Positions 41,901 to 50,471 are shown, counted from the stretch's first letter. The stretch is 64,000 nt of DNA from Gluconacetobacter asukensis (GCF_014174375.1 NZ_JABEQE010000007.1:124001-188000); one strand, 5' to 3'. The notes: a model not told the origin generated them from the sequence alone. Numbers and translations are program-made.

Positions 41901-42065
41901 AGCGTGCAGAAGGAAGGGGGTGTCGTGCATCTCGTCGCACGCGAGATCACGGATCTTTCCGACCTTCTGGCCGATGTGGGCAACCGGGGGGCGGGTGGAG
42001 ACGATGGGGCAGGCGGCAGGGAGAGAACTGAAAGGGTTCTCGTAAAATCGAGAGATTTTCACTAA
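38901..42065 (+). CDS. dnaE2: Error-prone DNA polymerase DnaE2 (ImuC)
   Basis: Alpha-subunit-type DNA polymerase III used for SOS translesion synthesis and mutagenesis. The 1054-residue protein has an N-terminal PHP domain ([32 protein letters not shown]), the polymerase active-site strand [10 protein letters not shown], the fingers region with [29 protein letters not shown], and a C-terminal OB fold ([23 protein letters not shown], in segments). Length and domain order match DnaE2, shorter than replicative DnaE1. Last gene of the LexA-controlled cassette. Confidence 0.93.
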   Translation: MSRYAELQVTSYFSFLRGVSSPADLFQRAKALGIEALGLCDRNTLAGMVQAHVAAKEAGVRLVVGCRLDLADFSPVLVYPIDRAAYGRLCRLLTIGKARAGKGRCHLLWEDLVAWGEGLIVLMVPDGADEMCAVRLRMLKEAFRDRAYMVLTLRRRPNDQMRLYELAGLAHQARVATVVTNDVLFHTHDRRILQDVVTCIRHNTTIDEAGFARERHADRYPKPPHEMARLFARYPEAIGRTIEIMERCTFSLDDLAYQYPDEVSVPGQTPQQALEELTWEGAQKFYPEGIPDTVRQSLKHELALIGRMNYAPYFLTVNSIVRYARSEDILCQGRGSAANSAVCYVLGITAIDPARNNLLFERFVSEARGEPPDIDVDFEHARREQVIQWVYGHYGRDRAALTAVVIRYRAKGALRDVGRVMGLPEDLIRTLSGQIWGWSKNADPEQFRDTGIDLSDRRIRLTLDLACCLIGVPRHLSQHPGGFVLTHDRLDELVPVEPAAMQDRQIIEWDKDDIDVLKFMKVDCLALGMLTCMKKGLDLLADCKGEHFTLATIPAEDPDTYDMIRKADTIGVFQIESRAQMSMLPRLKPREFYDLVIEVAIVRPGPIQGDMVHPYLRRREGIEKEDYPTPELEKVLKKTLGIPLFQEQAMQVAMVCADFTASEADQLRRAMATFKNTGTIGRFQTKLVEGMKANGYAPEFAERIYQQLEGFGSYGFPESHAASFAILAYSSSWMKCRHPDVFLASLLNSQPMGFYAPAQLVRDAREHGVEVRPVCVNVSRWDSTLEGPATEGGRFAVRLGMSLVKGLTDKDAACIVGARGVRPFASVDDLWRRAGVRVAALTHLAEADAFRPSLGLPRREALWAIKALRDEPLPLFAAASVGREAEEPAVWLQPMREGAEVTRDYNRIGLTLRDHPVAFLRDDLHGMGIVPCRQAIEARDGRRLTAAGLVLVRQRPGSAEGVVFLTLEDETSALNVIIWRDLFEKYRSRVMSGQMLAVMGSVQKEGGVVHLVAREITDLSDLLADVGNRGAGGDDGAGGRERTERVLVKSRDFH

Positions 42066-42086
42066 AGGTGGCGCCTGCCCATACGG

Positions 42087-42266
42087 TCAGAAAGGGGAAG
42101 GGCCGCCTGCCTCCGGGTCCGGCTCCTGTTCGTCGATCGCCAGGATGGCCTCTTCCCTGCTGGAGAAGGGACCTGCCAGAAGGATGGTGGTGCCATCCAT
42201 GATGTACCATCCGTTTTCACGAGGGGCGACGGGATCACTCCCGTCGTCAAGGTAGACTGCGATCAT
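42087..42266 (-). CDS. Small acidic protein of 59 residues, unknown function
   Basis: Starts MIAVYLDDGSDPVAPREN and ends GGPSPF, with an acidic tail (DEQEPDPEAGG). A GGAGG ribosome site lies five bases before the ATG, and the product has a sensible alternation of hydrophobic and charged residues, so I think it is real. It follows the DUF2934 gene by 96 bases on the same strand and faces the end of dnaE2. No family recognised. Confidence 0.6.
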   Translation of the reverse strand: MIAVYLDDGSDPVAPRENGWYIMDGTTILLAGPFSSREEAILAIDEQEPDPEAGGPSPF

Positions 42267-42362
42267 TCGAGCCTCCCATGGGTGACCTGTTCGGAACCTG
42301 ACGGCAGGATATTCTGCCGGGGATTGGACCGCGCGCAGCAGAAATCCTGTGTCGCTTGCGTG

Positions 42363-42698
42363 TCAGCTCTGGTCCTTCAGGGCCTTTTCCTCGTCCTGCC
42401 GGGTTGCGAAGGGCGTTTCCCGCTTGTTGTCCAGTTCGTTCATGTAGCCGCCCGGATTGCCCAGATTCTCTTCCAGCCAGGCTTCCTCGATGGGCTGGCC
42501 GTTGGCGTCGAGGGGAACGGGGGGCTCCACCGGGATCTGCCCGGCATCGGCATTGAGTTCCATCCCGATCAGGTCGGCGGCGGCTTCCTTGTAGGCCTCG
42601 GGGCCGGAAGCGGGCTTTCCGTCGGCGACCCACATCTCTTTCGCCTTGGCGAGAATGCGTGCGTCTCTTTCGGGGGAGGATTCCAGGGGGTTTTCCAT
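42363..42698 (-). CDS. DUF2934-like small protein
   Basis: A 111-residue protein. Residues about 11-46 (RDARILAKAKEMWVADGKPASG, in segments) resemble DUF2934, a short helical domain common in small stress-associated proteins. The remainder is proline- and acid-rich and probably disordered. It lies downstream of the encapsulin terminator on the same strand; the ribosome site before its ATG is AGGATAATTGGA. Role unknown. Confidence 0.6.
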   Translation of the reverse strand: MENPLESSPERDARILAKAKEMWVADGKPASGPEAYKEAAADLIGMELNADAGQIPVEPPVPLDANGQPIEEAWLEENLGNPGGYMNELDNKRETPFATRQDEEKALKDQS

Positions 42699-42794
42699 TC
42701 CAATTATCCTCGTAAAGGCCTGTGATGGGGCTGGCTGGTCCGGCGCGGTGCGGCTGGCTCCTGTGGGATAAAACGCTCCATGCCGGTGTCCGTT

Positions 42795-42818
42795 GCCCGC
42801 GCCCGTTCGGGCGCGGGC
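42795..42818 (-). terminator. Strong hairpin after the encapsulin gene
   Basis: Perfect 11-base stem (arms CCCGCGCCCG and CGGGCGCGGG plus a flanking G-C pair) with a two-base loop, starting six bases past the encapsulin stop. No U-tract, but stability and position fit a terminator or a 3' RNA stabiliser. Confidence 0.65.
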
Positions 42819-42824
42819 GGGCGA

Positions 42825-43640
42825 TCAGGCGGGGGGCCGTTCGGGCTGATCGAGGGCGACGGTCGCCTCGCTGGTCAGGACGCGGAAGACGAAGCTTTCC
42901 TGCAGGTACAATTCGACCGTATCCGCCGAGTGGGACAGATAACCGATCGAAAAATCCTGTCCGATATCCAGCGCCAAGTCGCCGCCGCGCATCGAGACGA
43001 CGAATGCGCCCTCGATGGCCGGTGCCCAGATGATCTTTCCGTCGATCATGCTTTCGATATGCTTGCAGACAGGATAGCCGTCATCGTCGCCGCCGCTGAC
43101 ATTGGCGAAGGCCTGGGCGCCGAGGACCACCGAATACGGGCCGTTCACGCCGGCCAGGCGCAACGCGTTCAGGGCGTCGGCGATGGCATGCGGGTAGTCC
43201 CTGGCCTGGGCGGGGAGCTTGAGATGGGCGTTCGACGTGCCGTTGCGGATGCCGGGGATGCAAGCCGCCGCATAGCCGTCAAAGATCGCGCGGTCTTCGG
43301 CGAAGGCGATCTGCTTCGCCGCGTCCTTGACGGGCTGCCAGTCGGAATCCAGCGATCCGCGCTCGACGGCGTCGATTTCCGTGCGCGACAGCGTGAAGGG
43401 GACGCGCAGTTCCACCAGCGGCAGGACCTCGCGTCGCAGGGCACGGATGCCGTTGCCGGGCGCATCGATCAGGGTGCCGCGCCCGGTGCCGATGCCTGCG
43501 AATGCGGTCCCCTTCGGTTCCGAGGTGTCGACGACGCGGCGGCCGGCCAGGTGGCGGCGAATGGTGCGTGAGGCCTCTTCCTCGATCTGCGCCCAGGCCG
43601 CGCTGGAGATGGGGGCTAGATGTCTGTGGAGATTGTTCAT
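42825..43640 (-). CDS. Encapsulin shell protein (family 1, linocin M18-like)
   Basis: Self-assembling HK97-fold protein that forms a nanocompartment. The 271 residues match the usual family 1 length (about 265), with N-terminal LAPISSAAWAQIEEEASRTI, the AGRRVVDTSEPKG region, REVLPLVELRVPFTLSR and a C-terminal DIGQDFSIGYLSHSADTVELYLQESFVFRV. The start lies one base beyond the DyP stop, and its ribosome site (AAGGAAGG) is inside the last codons of the peroxidase. This fixes cargo and shell expression together. The shell is predicted to hold the DyP peroxidase through its C-terminal tag. Confidence 0.92.
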   Translation of the reverse strand: MNNLHRHLAPISSAAWAQIEEEASRTIRRHLAGRRVVDTSEPKGTAFAGIGTGRGTLIDAPGNGIRALRREVLPLVELRVPFTLSRTEIDAVERGSLDSDWQPVKDAAKQIAFAEDRAIFDGYAAACIPGIRNGTSNAHLKLPAQARDYPHAIADALNALRLAGVNGPYSVVLGAQAFANVSGGDDDGYPVCKHIESMIDGKIIWAPAIEGAFVVSMRGGDLALDIGQDFSIGYLSHSADTVELYLQESFVFRVLTSEATVALDQPERPPA

Positions 43641-43641
43641 G

Positions 43642-44748
43642 TCAGATTTCCTTCCTTAAGGAGCCGATACCCAGCGAGCCGTCATGCGAGCCTGTGCCGT
43701 GCTGATCGGGGGAGGAGGCAGGGAGGGGGGGCTGGTCGTCCGGGTTGGACGCCTCGGGGGCTTCGGCGTCCATGTCCGGCGCGTTATCCAGGAACTCGGC
43801 AGTGGGAATGAAGAACAGGGCCCCGGTCACGGCCGTGCTGACATCGAGGAGCCGGTCGTAATTGCCGGGCGGCTTGCCGATGAACATGTTCTGCAGCATC
43901 TGTTCGGTGCGCGCGGGGGAGCGCGCATAGCCAATGAAATAGGTGCCGAATTCACCCTTGCTCACTTCGCCGAAGGGCATGTTGTCGCGCACGATCTGCA
44001 GTTGCTGCCCGTTCTCCTCGATATTGGTGAGGACGTTATGGGCATAGCTGGGCTTGGCCGCGTCGGCGAGTTCGATGTCCGATACTTTGCGGCGGCCGAT
44101 GATATGTTCCTGCACCTCGGTCGGGATGGCATCCCATTTCTTGAGGTCGTGCAGGTATTTCTGGACGATGACATAGCTGCCACCGGCAAAGGCGGGGTCT
44201 TCGTCGCCGACGATGGCCGCGTCGGTCGCGACCTGACCGGAGGGGTTTTCGGTGCCGTCCACGAATCCGAGCAGGTCGCGTTCGTCGAAATATTTGAATC
44301 CGTGGACTTCATCCACGACCTTGCCAGCGCCCGCCAGCCGGGAGACGATGGAAGCCGCGAGTTCGAAGCAGAGATCCATCCTGGTTGCGCGGATATGGAA
44401 GAGCAGGTCGCCCGGCGTGGCGGGGGCGTGATGCGCGCCCCGGATTTCCTGGAACGGATGCAGGTCCCGGGGGCGCGGGGTGCCGAAGAGTTGATCCCAG
44501 GCGTTCGAACCGATGCCGGTGATGCAGCTTAACCTCCCATCGGGGACCCGGAATCCGACACCGCGCACGAGAGAGGAGAGATCTCCCAGAAGATCGCGGA
44601 CCTGCGCGTTGATCGAAGGGTTCTCGCTTAATGTTGCAACAAGAAAAATTGCTGCCTGGGTCAGCTTCGTACCAACGGGTTGCGGTGTGGCCAACGGACT
44701 GAAACTCCCTGCGGACGGGCTCGTATAACGATCACGGACGTTCAGCAT
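43642..44748 (-). CDS. DyP-type heme peroxidase with encapsulin-targeting peptide
   Basis: Dye-decolourising peroxidase of 368 residues, cargo of the adjacent encapsulin. Family motif GFVDGTENP has the distal Asp164; proximal heme ligand His237 lies in YAHNVLTNIEENG, and Arg254 is in IVRDNMPFG. After the catalytic domain (to about 325) a Pro/Ser/Asp-rich linker leads to a C-terminal tag, GSLGIGSLR at 357-365, which matches the known encapsulin cargo-loading peptide. No signal peptide, so the compartment is cytoplasmic. Likely role: peroxide defence or oxidation of a trapped substrate. Confidence 0.93.
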   Translation of the reverse strand: MLNVRDRYTSPSAGSFSPLATPQPVGTKLTQAAIFLVATLSENPSINAQVRDLLGDLSSLVRGVGFRVPDGRLSCITGIGSNAWDQLFGTPRPRDLHPFQEIRGAHHAPATPGDLLFHIRATRMDLCFELAASIVSRLAGAGKVVDEVHGFKYFDERDLLGFVDGTENPSGQVATDAAIVGDEDPAFAGGSYVIVQKYLHDLKKWDAIPTEVQEHIIGRRKVSDIELADAAKPSYAHNVLTNIEENGQQLQIVRDNMPFGEVSKGEFGTYFIGYARSPARTEQMLQNMFIGKPPGNYDRLLDVSTAVTGALFFIPTAEFLDNAPDMDAEAPEASNPDDQPPLPASSPDQHGTGSHDGSLGIGSLRKEI

Positions 44749-45031
44749 AGGCAGATGACCGTTGATGACAAGATATCGGGATGGGCTAAATAACCAGAGC
44801 GATCACAAATCGCTCATCGTTATAACTGGTGTGCATAATACCATAAGCAAAAGGTCTTGGACGCCCCGCCCGCCGCGTGATCTAGCTGGGATGCTGGAAC
44901 ATCGTGGCAGGTCCTGCAGGACAAAATAACAGGCACGGCAGTCGCCCGTGGCGGGAAGACATCATCACGCTTCATTCCCGGAATCTGTCGCCTGACGCAG
45001 ACGCCGATGTCAGGCTTTTAGGAAGGTATAG
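44749..45031. promoter_or_regulatory. Divergent promoter region with 19-base palindrome
   Basis: 283 bases between the leftward peroxidase/encapsulin unit and the rightward oxidase operon. At 44797-44815 the arms GAGCGAT and ATCGCTC are perfectly complementary with a five-base spacer (CACAA), an operator-like site 49 bases from the peroxidase start. AT-rich elements that could be -10 boxes (CATAAT near 44834, TATAAC near 44822) lie just to its right. GGAAGG before cydA is a plausible ribosome site. Confidence 0.5.
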
Positions 45032-46462
45032 ATGCAGACCGCTGCCCTTGCGCTGATCCTGGCGCGCTTTCAGTTCGCCTTTACCGTGGGCGTTCATATC
45101 ATCTTCCCGGCCTTCTCCATCGGGCTGGCGGCCTATCTGGCCGTTCTGGAAGGGCTGTGGCTGAAGACCGGACGCCAAGTTTTTCTCGATCTGTATCGCT
45201 ACTGGATCAAGGCCTTTTCGATCGTCTTCAGCATGGGCGTCGTGTCCGGACTGGTCATGTCCTACGAATTCGGAACCAACTGGTCGGTCTTTTCGAGGAA
45301 GGCCGGGCCGATTACGGGTGTTCTTCTGTCCTACGAGGTCATGACGGCCTTCTTTCTGGAAGCAGGATTCCTCGGCGTCATGCTGTTCGGCATGAGCAAG
45401 GTCGGGCGCGGGCTGCATTTCGCCGCGACCTGCTGCGTTTCGGTGGGGACGCTGATTTCGATGACCTGGATCCTGGCATCGAATTCATGGATGCAGACCC
45501 CGCGCGGCTATACGATCGATCCGGCCACCGGGCGCTTCATGCCCGACGACTGGCTTGCCATCATCTTCAATCCGTCCTTTCCGTTCCGGCTGGTCCATAT
45601 GGGGCTGGCGGCGTTTCTCTCCGTCGCGTTCGCCGTGGGGGCGACCGGCGCGTGGCACATGCTGAAGGCGCGGCGGGCGGGGGCGATTGCGAGCGAGCCG
45701 GTCCGGGTGATGTTTTCCATGGCCATGTGGATGGCCGCGATCGTGGCGCCGCTGCAGATCCTGGCCGGTGATGCGCATGGGCTGAATACCCTGAAATATC
45801 AGCCCGTGAAGATCGCCGCGATGGAAGGCGACTGGGAGACCGAAGGACGGGCATCGGAGCTGCTGTTCGGCATTCCGAACATGAAGACGGAACGGACGGA
45901 TTATGCCGTGAAGGTGCCGCTTCTGGGCTCGCTGATCCTGACGCACAGTCTCGACGGCAAGGTGCCGGGGATGAAGGATTTCCCCCGTGACCAGCGGCCG
46001 CCATCGCCGATCATCTTCTTCTCGTTCCGCATCATGGTCGCGCTCGCCATGCTGATGGCGCTGGTGGGGTTCTGGTCGCTGTGGCTGCGCCGGACCAGCG
46101 CCCTGTTCACCAGCCCGGTCTTTCATCGTGTGGCGCTGTGCATGGCGCCTGCCGGCTTCATCGCGCTGCTGTGCGGCTGGATCACCACCGAGGTCGGGCG
46201 GCAGCCCTGGACGGTCTATGGTCTTCTGCGGACGGCCGAGAGTGTTTCGCCGATCGTCCTGTCCAGCATGGCGATGACGCTGGCGGCTTTCGTGGTGGTC
46301 TATGTGATCGTGTTCGGGTCTGGTCTGGTCATCCTGCTCCGCCTGCTGGGGCGTGCGCCGGAGGAAGGCGAGCATATTCCCAGCCCCGCGCACCCCGCCG
46401 ACGTGCTGGCGACGCATACGCATCCGGGGATCGCCGGCCCCATTCCCGATGAAGGAGCCTGA
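45032..46462 (+). CDS. cydA: Cytochrome bd-type quinol oxidase subunit I (CIO type)
   Basis: Quinol oxidase subunit carrying the hemes. The 476-residue protein has candidate heme ligands His22 (VGVHIIFPAFSIG), His189 (RLVHMGL) and Met335 (SFRIMVALAM), plus the quinol-site GRQPW motif. Its Q-loop is short (HGLNTLKYQPVKIAAMEGDWE, in segments), the mark of cyanide-insensitive oxidases rather than the long-loop E. coli CydA. About nine membrane helices. It heads a run of seven same-strand genes. Confidence 0.93.
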   Translation: MQTAALALILARFQFAFTVGVHIIFPAFSIGLAAYLAVLEGLWLKTGRQVFLDLYRYWIKAFSIVFSMGVVSGLVMSYEFGTNWSVFSRKAGPITGVLLSYEVMTAFFLEAGFLGVMLFGMSKVGRGLHFAATCCVSVGTLISMTWILASNSWMQTPRGYTIDPATGRFMPDDWLAIIFNPSFPFRLVHMGLAAFLSVAFAVGATGAWHMLKARRAGAIASEPVRVMFSMAMWMAAIVAPLQILAGDAHGLNTLKYQPVKIAAMEGDWETEGRASELLFGIPNMKTERTDYAVKVPLLGSLILTHSLDGKVPGMKDFPRDQRPPSPIIFFSFRIMVALAMLMALVGFWSLWLRRTSALFTSPVFHRVALCMAPAGFIALLCGWITTEVGRQPWTVYGLLRTAESVSPIVLSSMAMTLAAFVVVYVIVFGSGLVILLRLLGRAPEEGEHIPSPAHPADVLATHTHPGIAGPIPDEGA

Positions 46463-46465
46463 GCC

Positions 46466-47485
46466 ATGATGGATTTCGCGTATTGGCTCCCGATCGTGTG
46501 GGCCGTCATCCTGGTCGCCGCGATTACGATCTACGTCATTCTCGACGGGTTCGACCTGGGGATCGGGATGCTGTTCGCGCTGGAACGCGACCAGGGGCGG
46601 CGGGATGTGATGGTCAATACGATCGCGCCCGTGTGGGATGGCAACGAGACGTGGATGGTTCTGGGTGGCGCCGTGCTTTACGGCGTCTTTCCTGGGGCTT
46701 ACGCCACGCTTCTGCCGGCCTTCTACCTGCCGATCGTGCTGATGCTGCTGGCCCTGATCTTTCGTGGCGTGGCGTTCGAATTCCGCATCATGACGCGGGA
46801 TACCGCGCGTGAGGGGCTGTGGGAGATCGCTTTCATGGCCGGGTCCGGCATCGCCGCGTTCAGCCAGGGAGCGATCCTGGGCGGGGTGATCCAGGGCATT
46901 GCCGTGACCGACGGCGCCTTTAGCGGCGGCGCGTTCGACTGGCTGACGCCTTTCAGTGTTCTGTGCGGGGTGGCGGTCATGTGTGGATACGCGCTGCTTG
47001 GCGCGACCTGGCTGGTGTGGCGGACAACCGGCGTGCTGGAGGCATCCTGCCGCAAATGGGGTCGGTGGCTGGCTGTCGGATTGTTTCTTGGCATCGTGGC
47101 GGTCAGTCTGTGGACGCCGCTGCTGCATGCGCCCTATCTGCGGCGCTGGACCGACTGGCCGAATATCCTCTTCGTCGCGCCGGTGCCGGTGCTGGTCGTC
47201 GTGCTGGGGGTTTTGCTCGCCACGGGATTGCGTCGCGGCCATTCGCGGGTGCCGTTCCTGTGTGCGCTCGGCTGGTTTTTCCTGTGTCTCTCCGGTCTCG
47301 GGATTACGGTCTGGCCGTATGCCGTGCCGCCCAGCCTGACGCTGTGGGATGTGTCGTCGCCGCCGTCGAGCCAGTTCTTCCAGCTTGTCGGCACCGCCAT
47401 CCTGCTGCCGATCATCCTGACCTACACGATTTATTCCTACCGTGTGTTCCGCGGGAAAGTGACGGAAGCCGATGGCTATCACTGA
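46466..47485 (+). CDS. cydB: Cytochrome bd-type quinol oxidase subunit II
   Basis: Integral membrane partner of CydA, 339 residues with about nine helices. It opens with WAVILVAAITIYVILDGFDLGIGMLFA, the family signature, and has APVWDGNETWMVLGGAVLYGVFP. Starts three bases after cydA. Its last 14 bases overlap the next small gene. Confidence 0.93.
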   Translation: MMDFAYWLPIVWAVILVAAITIYVILDGFDLGIGMLFALERDQGRRDVMVNTIAPVWDGNETWMVLGGAVLYGVFPGAYATLLPAFYLPIVLMLLALIFRGVAFEFRIMTRDTAREGLWEIAFMAGSGIAAFSQGAILGGVIQGIAVTDGAFSGGAFDWLTPFSVLCGVAVMCGYALLGATWLVWRTTGVLEASCRKWGRWLAVGLFLGIVAVSLWTPLLHAPYLRRWTDWPNILFVAPVPVLVVVLGVLLATGLRRGHSRVPFLCALGWFFLCLSGLGITVWPYAVPPSLTLWDVSSPPSSQFFQLVGTAILLPIILTYTIYSYRVFRGKVTEADGYH

Positions 47486-47621
47486 GATCGTCAAGGGCAA
47501 TGGAGACGATGCGCCGAAGCGCTTTGGTGTGCGGATCGGGTGGTTCGTTGCCATCTGGGCGTTCAGCACGGTGGTGTTTTTTGTGGTGGCGTCTCTGCTG
47601 CACCTGCTTGTTCCCAAATAA
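47472..47621 (+). CDS. DUF2474-type small oxidase-associated membrane protein
   Basis: A 49-residue single-helix protein: MAITEIVKGNGDDAPKRFG, then VRIGWFVAIWAFSTVVFFV and a short tail ending LLVPK. The R-x-GWFVxIW-x-xS pattern matches DUF2474, small proteins regularly found after CIO-type cydAB and thought to play a part like CydX. Starts within the end of cydB, with GGAA before it, so it is translationally coupled. Confidence 0.82.
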   Translation: MAITEIVKGNGDDAPKRFGVRIGWFVAIWAFSTVVFFVVASLLHLLVPK

Positions 47622-47674
47622 CAGGGCGGCTCTTCGAATTTTCGACTGACAGCAGAAGTTCTGGACCTGGTTCG

Positions 47675-48124
47675 ATGATTTTTGACTTTGAGAGTGACTT
47701 CGCGGGCTCGCTGCGCTGTATCCCGATGATCGCACGGCAGAAGCTCGATATCGCCGGCATAAAACTGAGCCTGCGGCAATGGAGCCGTTTCTCCCGCGAA
47801 GAGCGGGGGCAGCTTGCCGATCTGCCGTGCGAGACGAAAGCGGAACAGGGGGCGTATCGGGCGCTGGTCCTGCATCTGATTGCGGTGCGGACCGATGAGC
47901 CGCCACGCCCGCTTGTCACGAATGGCTTTGACGACTGGCGGGAGGCCGACCGGATGCCTGAGGCCGTGCGGACGCAGGCCGAGGCGGATGGCGTGGCGCC
48001 CCCGACGCCGGAACAATGGGCCATGTTGACACCGCTGCAGCGTTTTGCGCTGATCAAGCTCGCGCGCTCGCAGCATGAGAACGAGAATTTCGTGCCGGCC
48101 ATGAGAGAATTCGGCGTCCTGTGA
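47675..48124 (+). CDS. Nitrate-reductase-associated (NarM-like) protein
   Basis: A 149-residue soluble protein matching the nitrate-reductase-associated family: MIFDFESDF, LRCIPMIARQKLDIAGIKLSL, W-x-x-F, and the C-terminal WAMLTPLQRFALIKLARSQHENENFVPAM. In cyanobacteria NarM is needed for active nitrate reductase NarB. Here no nitrate reductase is visible; the gene directly precedes an FdhF-like molybdopterin enzyme, so it is probably a maturation or accessory factor for that enzyme. I chose ATG 47675; a longer frame from 47540 overlaps the DUF2474 gene. Confidence 0.8.
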   Translation: MIFDFESDFAGSLRCIPMIARQKLDIAGIKLSLRQWSRFSREERGQLADLPCETKAEQGAYRALVLHLIAVRTDEPPRPLVTNGFDDWREADRMPEAVRTQAEADGVAPPTPEQWAMLTPLQRFALIKLARSQHENENFVPAMREFGVL

Positions 48125-48167
48125 CGGACGAGCGTATTCCCGGAAGCGGCCTTGGGAGGTTAATGTC

Positions 48168-50471
48168 ATGAGCAAAGAAAAACCGTCCGAGTTCAAGCCC
48201 TATCATCATCCGGCCGGCGGCTGGGGGGCGGCAGGCGCGACCGCGAAAGTGCTGATGGAGCAGAGCGTGCTCGTCAAAGGGTCGCGCGGGCTGCTGGCCA
48301 TGAACCAGCCGGGCGGCTTCAAATGCCCGAGCTGCGCGTTTCCGGACCCGGATCATCGCAAGACTCTGGAGTTCTGCGAGAACGGCGCCAAGGCGCTGGC
48401 GCATGAAGCGACGAAGGCGCGCGTGACGCGCGAATTCTTCGCGAAATACACCGTCACCGAACTGATGGAGAAGAGCGACTACTGGCTGGAGATGCAGGGG
48501 CGCCTGACCGAGCCGATGCGCTATGATGCCACGACCGACAAATATGTGCCCGTCGCGTGGGATGATGCCTTTGCGATGATCGGGCGCCATCTGCAGGCGC
48601 TGGACAGCCCGCATCAGGCGGAATTCTATACATCGGGGCGCACGGCCAACGAGACCGCGTTCCTCTATTCGATCTTCGTCCGGGAGTTCGGCACCAATAA
48701 TTTCCCCGACTGCTCGAATATGTGCCACGAGCCGACCAGCCGTGGGCTGCCGGCGTCGATCGGGATCGGCAAGGGCACGATCGTCATGTCGGATTTCGAC
48801 CATGCCGAGGCGATCTTTGTCATCGGGCAGAATACGGGCACCAATTCGCCGCGCATGATGACCAACCTGGTGGAGGCGAGAAAGCGCGGTGTGCCGATCG
48901 TGCTGATCAACCCGATGCCGGAACGCGCCCTGATCCGCTTTACGGAGCCGCAGGATGTGCTCCAGATGGCGACGTTCGGCTCCACTCCGATTTCCAGCGA
49001 ATTCGTCCATGTGCGGATTGGTGGGGATCTGGCCATCTTCAAGGGGATGATGCGGGCGCTCTTCGAGGCCGAGGAGCAGGGCGAGCGGGTGCTCGACATG
49101 GATTTCATCCAGCAGCACACGGCTGGTCTGGATGCGTTGCGTGACGACGTGATGGGCTGTTCGTGGGCCGATATCACCCGGATCTCGGGCGTGTCGGAGG
49201 GGCAGATCCGGCGGATCGCGGAGATCTATAAAAGGTCCAAGGCGACGATCATCTGCTATGGGATGGGCCTGACGCAGCATCAGGAAGGGTCGCGCCTGTT
49301 GCAGCAGGTGGCGAATCTGCTGCTGTTGCGTGGCAATTTTGGCAAGCCTGGTGCAGGCATTGCGCCGATCCGCGGGCATTCGAACGTGCAGGGCGACCGC
49401 ACCGTCGGCATCGACGAGAAGCCGACGCAGCGTTACCTGGATCGGGTCCGCGATGCGTTCGGCTTTGAGCCGCCGCGCACGCATGGTCACCATGTGCTTG
49501 AGGCGCTGGAGGCCATGGAAGCCGGCACCGCCAAGGTCTTTATCGGCATGGGCGGGAATTTCATCCGGGCGGTTCCGGACACCGATCGCTCCTATGACGC
49601 GATGCGGAAGCTTAACCTGACCGTCGGCATCGCGACCAAGCTCAATCGCGGGCATCTGGTGCATGGCAAGGATGCCCTGCTCCTGCCGGTGGTGGCACGG
49701 TCGGAGATTATTCGCACGGAAGCAGGTGAGCAGTTCGTGACCATCGAGGATGCGATGGCGAATGTGACGGCTTCGCGTGGCGTATTCGAGCCCGTCACCG
49801 AGCATGTGCGGCCGGAGACGGAGATCGTGTGCCGGATGGCCATAGCCACGTTGCCGCATTCGAAGACGCCGTGGGCGCGCTATATGGTCGATTATACGCC
49901 GATCCGTGACAAGATCGCCGAAGTCTATCCGGAGATCTATTCGGATTTTTCGGAGAAGATCAAGAATCCGAGGGGCTTTCACCTCGACATTCCGCCGCGT
50001 CGGCTCGTATGGCAGACGCCGAACGACAAGGCGAATTTTCTCGTGCTGCCGGGGCTGGAGGTGAATGTTCCGGTTGAGGATGCTGCGATGCTGCGTCTGG
50101 CGACGATCCGGTCGCATGATCAGTACAACACGACCATCTACAGCAATAGCGACCGCTATCGCGGTGTCTACAACAACCGGCTCGTGATCTTCATGAACAA
50201 GGAGGACATGAAGGATCGCGGGCTGGAAAACGGCACGGTGATCGGGCTGGAAACCTATAGCGATGACGGGTTCCGGCGTTATGTCGATGGGTTGACCGTG
50301 ATCGACTATCCGATGTCGCGTGGTGCCATTGCGGGCTATTATCCGGAACTCAATCCGCTGCTGCCGCTCGATTATTTCGACGAGATCAGCGGAACGCCGG
50401 CGGCCAAGTCCATTCCTGTCAAGGTGGTGGAGAGTGTTGCGTCGGCAGCGCCGATCAGGATTGCCGGGTAA
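48168..50471 (+). CDS. FdhF-like molybdopterin oxidoreductase alpha subunit (YdeP/Fdh4A type)
   Basis: A 767-residue Mo-bis-MGD enzyme. Near the N-terminus, CPSCAFPDPDH and EFCENGAK give C53, C56 and C70, fitting an atypical iron-sulfur site. NMCHEPTSRG supplies Cys186 as the likely Mo ligand, equivalent to selenocysteine in E. coli FdhH. Further motifs: VIGQNTGTNSPRM, GNFGKPGAGIAPIRGHSNVQGDR and the C-terminal cofactor-binding MNKEDMKDRGLENG. Members include YdeP and the fourth formate dehydrogenase of Methylorubrum extorquens. With fdhD next door, a sulfurated formate dehydrogenase is likely, but the substrate is not proven. No signal peptide. GGGAGG ribosome site. Confidence 0.88.
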   Translation: MSKEKPSEFKPYHHPAGGWGAAGATAKVLMEQSVLVKGSRGLLAMNQPGGFKCPSCAFPDPDHRKTLEFCENGAKALAHEATKARVTREFFAKYTVTELMEKSDYWLEMQGRLTEPMRYDATTDKYVPVAWDDAFAMIGRHLQALDSPHQAEFYTSGRTANETAFLYSIFVREFGTNNFPDCSNMCHEPTSRGLPASIGIGKGTIVMSDFDHAEAIFVIGQNTGTNSPRMMTNLVEARKRGVPIVLINPMPERALIRFTEPQDVLQMATFGSTPISSEFVHVRIGGDLAIFKGMMRALFEAEEQGERVLDMDFIQQHTAGLDALRDDVMGCSWADITRISGVSEGQIRRIAEIYKRSKATIICYGMGLTQHQEGSRLLQQVANLLLLRGNFGKPGAGIAPIRGHSNVQGDRTVGIDEKPTQRYLDRVRDAFGFEPPRTHGHHVLEALEAMEAGTAKVFIGMGGNFIRAVPDTDRSYDAMRKLNLTVGIATKLNRGHLVHGKDALLLPVVARSEIIRTEAGEQFVTIEDAMANVTASRGVFEPVTEHVRPETEIVCRMAIATLPHSKTPWARYMVDYTPIRDKIAEVYPEIYSDFSEKIKNPRGFHLDIPPRRLVWQTPNDKANFLVLPGLEVNVPVEDAAMLRLATIRSHDQYNTTIYSNSDRYRGVYNNRLVIFMNKEDMKDRGLENGTVIGLETYSDDGFRRYVDGLTVIDYPMSRGAIAGYYPELNPLLPLDYFDEISGTPAAKSIPVKVVESVASAAPIRIAG

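Noticed and set aside
42022-42059. Two small inverted repeats (GAGAAC/GTTCTC and AAAATC/GATTTT) at the end of dnaE2
   Set aside because: They lie inside the coding region and have no U-tract; the GAAC/GTTC pair is inverted, so it is not a LexA direct repeat. Could be a terminator but not supported well enough.
44762-44775. FNR/ANR-like half site TTGAT in the cydA promoter region
   Set aside because: The second half (ATCAA) is not present at the required spacing.
45485-48196. 903-residue minus-strand open frame opposite cydA-cydB and NarM-like gene
   Set aside because: Overlaps conserved oxidase genes and is rich in Arg/His/Gln/Pro with no recognisable domain.
48054-50117. 687-residue minus-strand open frame opposite the FdhF-like gene
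   Set aside because: Shadow frame; the plus-strand protein has all cofactor motifs.
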